Below, piece by piece: positions 20,024 to 25,449 of a stretch of 25,449 nt of DNA. The DNA is from a virus. The notes under the pieces were generated by a model that was not told the DNA's origin, did not search any database, and worked only from the letters and a program-made list of their open reading frames with translations. The stretch's first letter is position 1. Each line of letters opens with the position of its first letter. A program made the translations under genes and the position numbers. The stretch lies in the IMG/VR virus record IMGVR_UViG_3300030101_001126, positions 1-25,449 of that record, one strand, 5' to 3'.

Positions 20024-20185
20024 ATGCTATCCAAATGGGGTTGGTATAATATCCTTTATAGTTTATCTAATAGCATACTAGACATAGATAAAATAACTAG
20101 ATTGCCTATACTTGAGGTATTGACATATTTAGCATATACACAAGATTATAACGCAAAGCAAAATAATAATTATGATAAGTTTTAG
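20024..20185 (+). CDS. Tail chaperone GT extension, reached by frameshift
   Basis: From the internal ATG at 20024 this is a 53-residue frame, MLSKWGWYNILYSLSNSILD to LEVLTYLAYTQDYNAKQ. The same frame is continuous back to 19931, so it is more likely the C-terminal part of a -1 fusion: after the slip the product reads DFRRKIGEDFAQLFT, then STGNETTKGVSMLSKWGW. The KWGWY(N)ILYSLS and ITRLPILEVLTYLAY pattern recurs, as I remember it, in second chaperone proteins of Bacteroidota phages. Independent translation from 20024 remains possible. It overlaps the next gene by 14 bases. Confidence 0.55.
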   Translation: MLSKWGWYNILYSLSNSILDIDKITRLPILEVLTYLAYTQDYNAKQNNNYDKF

Positions 20186-20663
20186 AAACGTACTTGGATA
20201 TTTAGAAACAATAGCAGAAAAGCATTATGAAATAAATAGCTTTCATTCTGGCTTTATGGATGAAGTAGATATAAATAAATTAGGTGCTACTGATTACGTT
20301 ATCTTATATGCAGAACCAGGAACAGCTACAATAGACAAAGGTGTTATGACTTATTCTTTTACAATATATGTATTAGATATGATTAATGATGAAATAGGAG
20401 ATGCACCAAATAAAGAAAGATTAAGCAGAGTAGATACATTAAGTGAAAACCTAAATATCTTACAGGATGTTATAAGTGAATTTCATAGAAGTTTATATTC
20501 TACAAGTTGGGTAGATGGTGAAGTAGTTTTAGAATTACCAATATCAGCAGAACCATTTACAGCTAGATTTAACAATCTTCTGACAGGATGGTCAGCTACT
20601 ATTAGTATGGAAGTAAATAATCCTAACAATCTTTGTATTGTTCCTGTAGCTCCTAATTCATAA
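20172..20663 (+). CDS. Tail completion / tail terminator-like protein
   Basis: 163 residues starting MISFRNVLGYLETIAEKHYE. The pattern INSFHSGFMDEVDINKLGA, then TDYVILYAEPGTATIDKGVM, FTIYVLDMINDE, a helix with LNILQDVISEF, and SAEPFTARFNNLLTGWSATI, a beta-rich end that includes GW, fits the tail-completion proteins that cap the tail tube in Bacteroidota phages. It follows the chaperone extension with overlap and abuts the gp10-like gene (TAATG). It would set tail length and join the tail to the head. Confidence 0.6.
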   Translation: MISFRNVLGYLETIAEKHYEINSFHSGFMDEVDINKLGATDYVILYAEPGTATIDKGVMTYSFTIYVLDMINDEIGDAPNKERLSRVDTLSENLNILQDVISEFHRSLYSTSWVDGEVVLELPISAEPFTARFNNLLTGWSATISMEVNNPNNLCIVPVAPNS

Positions 20664-21202
20664 TGGAATTTAAAAATACTATACAAGCATTACAGAAACT
20701 TGGAGGAAATGTTATCAAGGAAGGTCGTGGTATTCTTAAACAAAAGAAAAAGACAACAAGCCAAAATACTTTATATAATCAATTTGATTATTTAGTTACA
20801 AGTGGTAAAGATAATGTAACACTAGAATTTGAGTTTGGTAGAGCAGAGGATTATTGGCAATTTGTAGATGAAGGTGTAAGAGGTGCAGGTGGATATAAAG
20901 GTAGTGGTAAAATGAGAGGACAAGGAAGTCCTTTTAAATTTGGTAGTAAAATGCCACCAAGACAACCATTAATACAATGGATAAAAAACAAACCATTAAA
21001 AGGAAGAAATAAAAAAGGTCGCTTTATTACAAATGAAAGTTTTGGGTTTTTGTTACAACGAGCAATATATCAAAGAGGACTAGAAAGAACACAATTCTTT
21101 ACAAGACCTTTTACAACACAATTAAAAAAACAAGAAAAGAAAATATTAGAAGCATTTGCTAATGATTTAGAAACAGAATTAAAAGAACTATTAAAAGATT
21201 AA
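20663..21202 (+). CDS. HK97 gp10-like tail-neck protein
   Basis: 179 residues. Basic and helical at the start (QKLGGNVIKEGRGILKQKKK), then DYWQFVDEGVRGAGGYKGSG, a segment typical of HK97 gp10-like proteins in Bacteroidota phages. A Lys/Arg/Gly-rich loop (RGQGSPFKFGSKMPPRQP) is followed by WIKNKPLKGRNKKGRF and a C-terminal helical half ending ETELKELLKD. Proteins of this family sit at the head-tail interface or help form the tail tube. The start is coupled by TAATG. The family call is from remembered pattern, with moderate certainty. Confidence 0.6.
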   Translation: MEFKNTIQALQKLGGNVIKEGRGILKQKKKTTSQNTLYNQFDYLVTSGKDNVTLEFEFGRAEDYWQFVDEGVRGAGGYKGSGKMRGQGSPFKFGSKMPPRQPLIQWIKNKPLKGRNKKGRFITNESFGFLLQRAIYQRGLERTQFFTRPFTTQLKKQEKKILEAFANDLETELKELLKD

Positions 21203-21205
21203 AAT

Positions 21206-22651
21206 ATGCCTTTAGGAAATATAACATTTGAACAATATCCTATACTAGATACAGAAAAAAGACCTGTTATTACTAATTGGACACCGATTATACCTTATGC
21301 AGTAAAACAAACTAATATAACTGATTTATTTTATTTTAAATTTATTTTAGAAATTAGATTAACAGATGCAACAGGAACTTTATTAGGTAAATTAAAACAA
21401 AAGAAAAGTCCTAGTAGTACATCAACAACAAATGTTGCTGCTGTATTTGATGTCAGAGATATTGTAAACACTCAATTAGAAACACAAGTATTTGATTTTA
21501 ATGTTGTTAAAAGTAGTATACACACACTTGGTTCTAATAATGCTGCTAAACCTTATAGTCAAAATACTACACAATTAATTGCAATATATGTAAAAGCATA
21601 TCAAGAATATTCTGAATCTGCTACTGCCTCACCTGCAGAAGTAACTTCAACAAGTGTAAATGATACTTTATTTTATATACCTGCTAGTTTAGATTTAAAT
21701 ACTACTAGAGGTACTACATATTTACAGACTGATGCTTTTGAAACTTTTAAATTAAAAGGTAGTGATAAAAGATTATTAAGTGATGTTCAATCAGGATATA
21801 ATAGTATAGGTGATGTTACAGGGTATGTAAATGTAATTAGAACAACAGATTATCATACAGTAGGATTTCTAAATGGTAAAGATGATTTTGATAGTGAAGC
21901 AAGATATTTTAAAATTAGATATTATAATGCAGCAGGTGTTAATCTAACCTCAAGTGGTGGAGATACATCAGAAAATATAGAAAACAATAATACTAATGGT
22001 GGAGCAAATCCTGAAACAAGTAGCGAAGTAAATACAAATAGTGAAAGATTAATATATTTTGGTTGTGGTCCTGCAAACCTAGAAGCACAATCTGTAAATA
22101 CACAAGCTAGACCAAGTGATTCAGGATATTCAGGGTGGGTACGCTATACTATACAGCCAATTAAGTCAGGAGGGGATGCTATGGGTGCCACGTACCACTT
22201 TGTATTAGATGATGACAACTGTAAAGGATATGATATTAGGAGATTAGGTTGGATCAATAGCGTAGGTTGTTGGGATTACTTTAATTTTAAAAAGAAGTCA
22301 ACCCAGACATTAAAAGTAGAAAGAGATAATTACGAAGTTATGTTAGGTGATTATAGTTCTGCTACTTATAGCTACAATAATTTTGATGGTGGTAAAAAAA
22401 CTAGAAAGACTACAGCTATGATTTCTGAAACATTAAACACAGATTGGATAAGTGAACTAGATGCCGTATTATTAGAAAACCTAATGAAGTCTACAAATGT
22501 TCAAATTATACAAAATGACTTTACTACATATACTGTACCTGTAATGATTAAAGATACTAGCTTTGTTAAAAAAACAACTGCTAATGATGGTATTAAAATA
22601 CAATACACAATACAGATAGAATACGCTAACCCAGAAAATACAAATTCATAA
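21206..22651 (+). CDS. Large tail structural protein
   Basis: 481 residues starting MPLGNITFEQYPILDTEKRP. It is beta-rich, with many Thr, Ser and Asn residues and a Gly/Asn-rich insertion (about 250-275: GGDTSENIENNN, NTNGGANPETSS). Segments such as PIIPYAVKQTNITDLFYFKF, VFDVRDIVN and GYDIRRLGWINSVGCWDYFN resemble large virion proteins in Bacteroidota phages that sit before the baseplate-like gene. The last third has YTIQIEYANPENTNS at the end. No enzymatic motif is seen. It is probably a tail tip or baseplate-associated structural protein. The next gene begins on the last base of its stop (TAATG). Confidence 0.6.
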   Translation: MPLGNITFEQYPILDTEKRPVITNWTPIIPYAVKQTNITDLFYFKFILEIRLTDATGTLLGKLKQKKSPSSTSTTNVAAVFDVRDIVNTQLETQVFDFNVVKSSIHTLGSNNAAKPYSQNTTQLIAIYVKAYQEYSESATASPAEVTSTSVNDTLFYIPASLDLNTTRGTTYLQTDAFETFKLKGSDKRLLSDVQSGYNSIGDVTGYVNVIRTTDYHTVGFLNGKDDFDSEARYFKIRYYNAAGVNLTSSGGDTSENIENNNTNGGANPETSSEVNTNSERLIYFGCGPANLEAQSVNTQARPSDSGYSGWVRYTIQPIKSGGDAMGATYHFVLDDDNCKGYDIRRLGWINSVGCWDYFNFKKKSTQTLKVERDNYEVMLGDYSSATYSYNNFDGGKKTRKTTAMISETLNTDWISELDAVLLENLMKSTNVQIIQNDFTTYTVPVMIKDTSFVKKTTANDGIKIQYTIQIEYANPENTNS

Positions 22652-25449
22652 TGAACGTAAGATTAGTTACTTATAGACCTACTTTAACAGCTTCAGGTAT
22701 TTATATTAATAATGGTTCAGGATATGCTGTTTCAGCAAGTGCTATTAGTATTGCTGTTGATGGTGCAAGTGCAACAACTGTATTAGATAATAATTATGTA
22801 AATGCAGGTAGAGCAACTTTAGTAGATTCTCAAGGAACTGTTTATGGAGTTATTAAATCTGTAGATAGTGCAACACAAATAACTTTATTTAGTTTAGATG
22901 TTGCTTTAAGTGATGATGACCAATTATATTATTATCCTGAAAATGCTTATGAATTAGAATTACAAGAAGCACCTAATATCTCTATTAACTTTCAATTTTC
23001 AGATATTAAAGAACCTGAAACAAGAAAAGGTAGTTATACTCAAACATTTAAATTACCCTTTACAGATGCCAATAATAAATTTTTTCAAAATTGGTATAAT
23101 GTAAACTTAAGCACATTAGTTTTTACTACAAAAAGAAAATTTAGTGCTGTATTATTTGTAGGTACAGTACCTCAATTTGAGGGATATATTCAATTAAAAG
23201 CAATATATAAAAAAGCTGAATATTACGAGGTTATACTAATGAGCAATACAGCAGACTTATTTAGTGTTATAGGCGAAAAGAAATTAAAAGATGTTTTTAA
23301 AGATGAAAACGGAAATTATAGTAATGAATTAAACCACAATTTCACTAAAACAAACATACAAAACTCTTGGAATGGTACATCATCTAGTTTTACTAATACA
23401 TCAGGAATATCATTAAGAGATACTGACTTTGATGTTCAAAAGGTTATGTACCCTTTATCAGTTACAGAATCTGATTTCTTTTTTGAAGAAGGAAGTAAGA
23501 AATATCTAGATATGTCAGATGCTGATATTGCAGAATATATTCCTGCAGGTGCAAATGCTTGGCAAACACAAAACGGATATGCAAGTGCAGCACAGTTTAT
23601 GGTTAGGATGACACAGTTAAGACCTGCTATACAAATAAGAACATTATTTAAATTTATACTAGCTAGAGCAGGGTTCTCTTATACATCTGACTTTATTGAT
23701 GGAACAGGTGACTTTGCTGCAGATAAATATTTTGGTAAGATATATATGACTACAGGAAATAAATTGCCTACATCATACTTACCTACTGCTATTACTTTAG
23801 GAACTGCACCAGGAGGTTATGTTGAAGCTAAAGACACATCTGCACAAGATGGTTTTAATTATACTTTTAATGCTACTGCTGCTTGTGGTTCTGCTGAACC
23901 CCCTGAAGATGAACCCTTTTTTATATGTGGTACAGATGTAGATGATAATTCAAATGTTTGGGATGAAGATAATAATAGTTTAAAAAAGATAAGCGAAACA
24001 ATGAATTGGGCGCAGCTACAATCAATAGCAATAGCAAGAAACGCTAAAGTATCAGGAACAAATTCATCTTCTATACCAATTCAATTAAAAACAGTATCAT
24101 CATTAAATACTAATATAGTATATTCAATTACAACTTTCTATATTGATTCTACTTTTGCAGGTGAGTCTACACCTTGGATTGCTTATGCTGATTTAACTAA
24201 TGTTCCTCCAGGTGCTTCTGTTAAATTTAAATTTGTTGCCCCTGCTATGTGTAAATTAAGTGATGCAGGGGGTAGTGATCCTTTTGTAGGTTTGCAAGGT
24301 TTATCGGGTTTAGTAAATCCAACAAGCAGAATAAAATCAGATTGGTTACCTTATAATAATACACAAATAGGAAAAGAAGTTTTAATTCCACAATGTATAG
24401 ACCCTGAACTCACACAGAAAGCATTTTTAAAAGATATAATAGAAAGGTTTAACCTTGTGCTTATAGCAGACCCTGATAATGCTTCAAATATACTCATAGA
24501 AACTTACGACTTTTACTTATCAAGAGGATTGATTGTAGATTGGACTAAAAAACAAGATTTATTAAAAGAGATAGTAATTAAAGATACTACTACTTTACAG
24601 AAAAGTATTATTAATTTAAGTGATTTAGAAGATGTTGATGTAATGAACAAATCTATTAAAGAAGAAGCACCTTCTTTAAATGTTTATGGTAAATACTACA
24701 ATAATAATATAAATAATGATTTTGCTACAGGAGAATTAAAAAACAATCCTATCTTTTCACCTTTTATAAATCAGAAAGTATTTAAAAATGCTGATATAAA
24801 TGCAGGAACAGAATTAACTAACGTAGCAGTACAATATGAAATAAGCTATGACCAAACTGATGACGGAATAGAACCTGCATTAGAAGAAACTAATCCGAAG
24901 TTATTTTATTACCACGGAGAAACAACTACAATTAAAAAAAATGCTACCACTAAAACCATATATCTACACGAAGTTAACCCTGACACAAGTGTTATAACTG
25001 CTAATAGTTTTACTAGCTATCCTGTATGTACACCTTATGATATAGATACTAATGAAGCAGCAGAAACTTATCAATATGAATTAACTCCTAATAATAAGAG
25101 TTTATTATGGAATTTTGCACCTCCTCAATGTGGTGATTTAGATATATTCCAATGGACTACAGCAGGTGATAGTTGGCAAAAGAATAGTCTGTATTTTAGA
25201 TATTGGAGAAACTTTTTAGAATCTATCTATAGTGGTGATGCTAGGATAATGGAATGTTATTTTAACTTAAATGAAGTAGATATATTTAATTTTAGATTTA
25301 GTGATGAAATTTTTGTTAAGGATTGTTATTGGAGAATCCTACAAATACAAAACTATCAAGTAGGTGAAAAAGCATCTACTAAAGTAGTATTACTAAAAGT
25401 TGTAAATAGTGTTCCTGATATAGGGGATGCTTATGTAAATTGTGAGTAT
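22651..25449 (+). CDS. Large tail/baseplate protein, truncated by window edge
   Basis: The frame is open for 933 codons and has no stop before the window ends, so the C-terminus is missing. It starts MNVRLVTYRPTLTASGIYIN. The segment ISINFQFSDIKEPETRKGSY, then TQTFKLPFTDANNKFFQNWY, and near the end NSLYFRYWRNFLESIYSGDA, ARIMECYFNLNEVDIFNFRF and SDEIFVKDCYWRILQIQNYQ, are features of a very large conserved tail protein of Bacteroidota phages. It probably belongs to the tail tip or baseplate and may carry the receptor-binding or hub functions in its unseen part. It is coupled to the preceding gene by TAATG. Confidence 0.75.
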   Translation, partial: MNVRLVTYRPTLTASGIYINNGSGYAVSASAISIAVDGASATTVLDNNYVNAGRATLVDSQGTVYGVIKSVDSATQITLFSLDVALSDDDQLYYYPENAYELELQEAPNISINFQFSDIKEPETRKGSYTQTFKLPFTDANNKFFQNWYNVNLSTLVFTTKRKFSAVLFVGTVPQFEGYIQLKAIYKKAEYYEVILMSNTADLFSVIGEKKLKDVFKDENGNYSNELNHNFTKTNIQNSWNGTSSSFTNTSGISLRDTDFDVQKVMYPLSVTESDFFFEEGSKKYLDMSDADIAEYIPAGANAWQTQNGYASAAQFMVRMTQLRPAIQIRTLFKFILARAGFSYTSDFIDGTGDFAADKYFGKIYMTTGNKLPTSYLPTAITLGTAPGGYVEAKDTSAQDGFNYTFNATAACGSAEPPEDEPFFICGTDVDDNSNVWDEDNNSLKKISETMNWAQLQSIAIARNAKVSGTNSSSIPIQLKTVSSLNTNIVYSITTFYIDSTFAGESTPWIAYADLTNVPPGASVKFKFVAPAMCKLSDAGGSDPFVGLQGLSGLVNPTSRIKSDWLPYNNTQIGKEVLIPQCIDPELTQKAFLKDIIERFNLVLIADPDNASNILIETYDFYLSRGLIVDWTKKQDLLKEIVIKDTTTLQKSIINLSDLEDVDVMNKSIKEEAPSLNVYGKYYNNNINNDFATGELKNNPIFSPFINQKVFKNADINAGTELTNVAVQYEISYDQTDDGIEPALEETNPKLFYYHGETTTIKKNATTKTIYLHEVNPDTSVITANSFTSYPVCTPYDIDTNEAAETYQYELTPNNKSLLWNFAPPQCGDLDIFQWTTAGDSWQKNSLYFRYWRNFLESIYSGDARIMECYFNLNEVDIFNFRFSDEIFVKDCYWRILQIQNYQVGEKASTKVVLLKVVNSVPDIGDAYVNCEY

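Overview
The window is a stretch of an AT-rich, tailed double-stranded DNA phage genome that very probably infects a marine or aquatic member of the Bacteroidota (Flavobacteriia-like). Reasons: all supported genes lie on the plus strand and mostly overlap by 1-4 bases (ATGA and TAATG junctions); starts lack clear Shine-Dalgarno sequences; exported proteins carry the short flavobacterial type of signal peptide ending in S(Y/F)(S/G)Q; several proteins resemble families I know mainly from Bacteroidota phages (DUF3127-like protein, DUF4373-type replication protein, DUF6712-like connector, and the large tail protein at the right edge); and one secreted protein ends in a motif like a type IX secretion sorting tail. 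No integrase, excisionase, tRNA, rRNA, CRISPR array or insertion sequence was seen.

Layout. (1) 1-6560, head block: acidic scaffold-like protein, major capsid protein, a second virion protein bracketed by two clean terminators, two tiny genes, a virion-type protein, a 716-residue portal with extra C-terminal modules, a head-tail connector and a fibre-like protein. (2) 6560-10669, cell-envelope and lysis block: outer-membrane-barrel-like protein, Cys-rich secreted protein with an LDL-receptor-A-like calcium motif, two small membrane proteins, a periplasmic thioredoxin-fold protein without the CXXC, an M15 peptidase endolysin, a 3TM-family holin, and a calcineurin-type phosphoesterase whose only plausible start is non-canonical. 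(3) 10670-18000, early, regulatory and DNA block: a structured 217-base intergenic region, small hypotheticals, two helix-turn-helix proteins, an annealing-protein candidate next to an SSB-like protein, a replication protein carrying iteron-like DNA repeats, an adenine methyltransferase, a VRR-NUC nuclease, a sigma-like factor, a zinc-ribbon peptide, an HNH nuclease, a ParB-like protein and a cytosine-C5 methyltransferase. (4) 17918-25449, packaging and tail block: small and large terminase, a tail-assembly chaperone with a T9 slippery site leading into a -1 extension, tail-completion and gp10-like proteins, and two large tail proteins; the last runs off the right edge.

How it works together. 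The early block sits between two structural blocks. Terminators at 1741 and 2404 and hairpins at 10684 and 12767 divide the window into transcription units. A bipartite motif (TAAAAAACAAATAA, 7 bases, TTATATTTAT) occurs with identical spacing just upstream of the portal block and the tail block, so it is a good candidate late promoter. The sigma-like protein at 14871 is a candidate to recognise it, but that link is inference.

Most interesting points: the frameshift-encoded tail chaperone, the secreted LDLa/T9SS-like protein beside a phage-encoded outer-membrane-type barrel, the thioredoxin-like protein without cysteines, the missing canonical start of the phosphoesterase, the possible origin inside the replication gene, and the 15-bp direct repeats that bracket the adenine methyltransferase exactly. 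The longest gene-free stretch is 217 bases (10670-10886).
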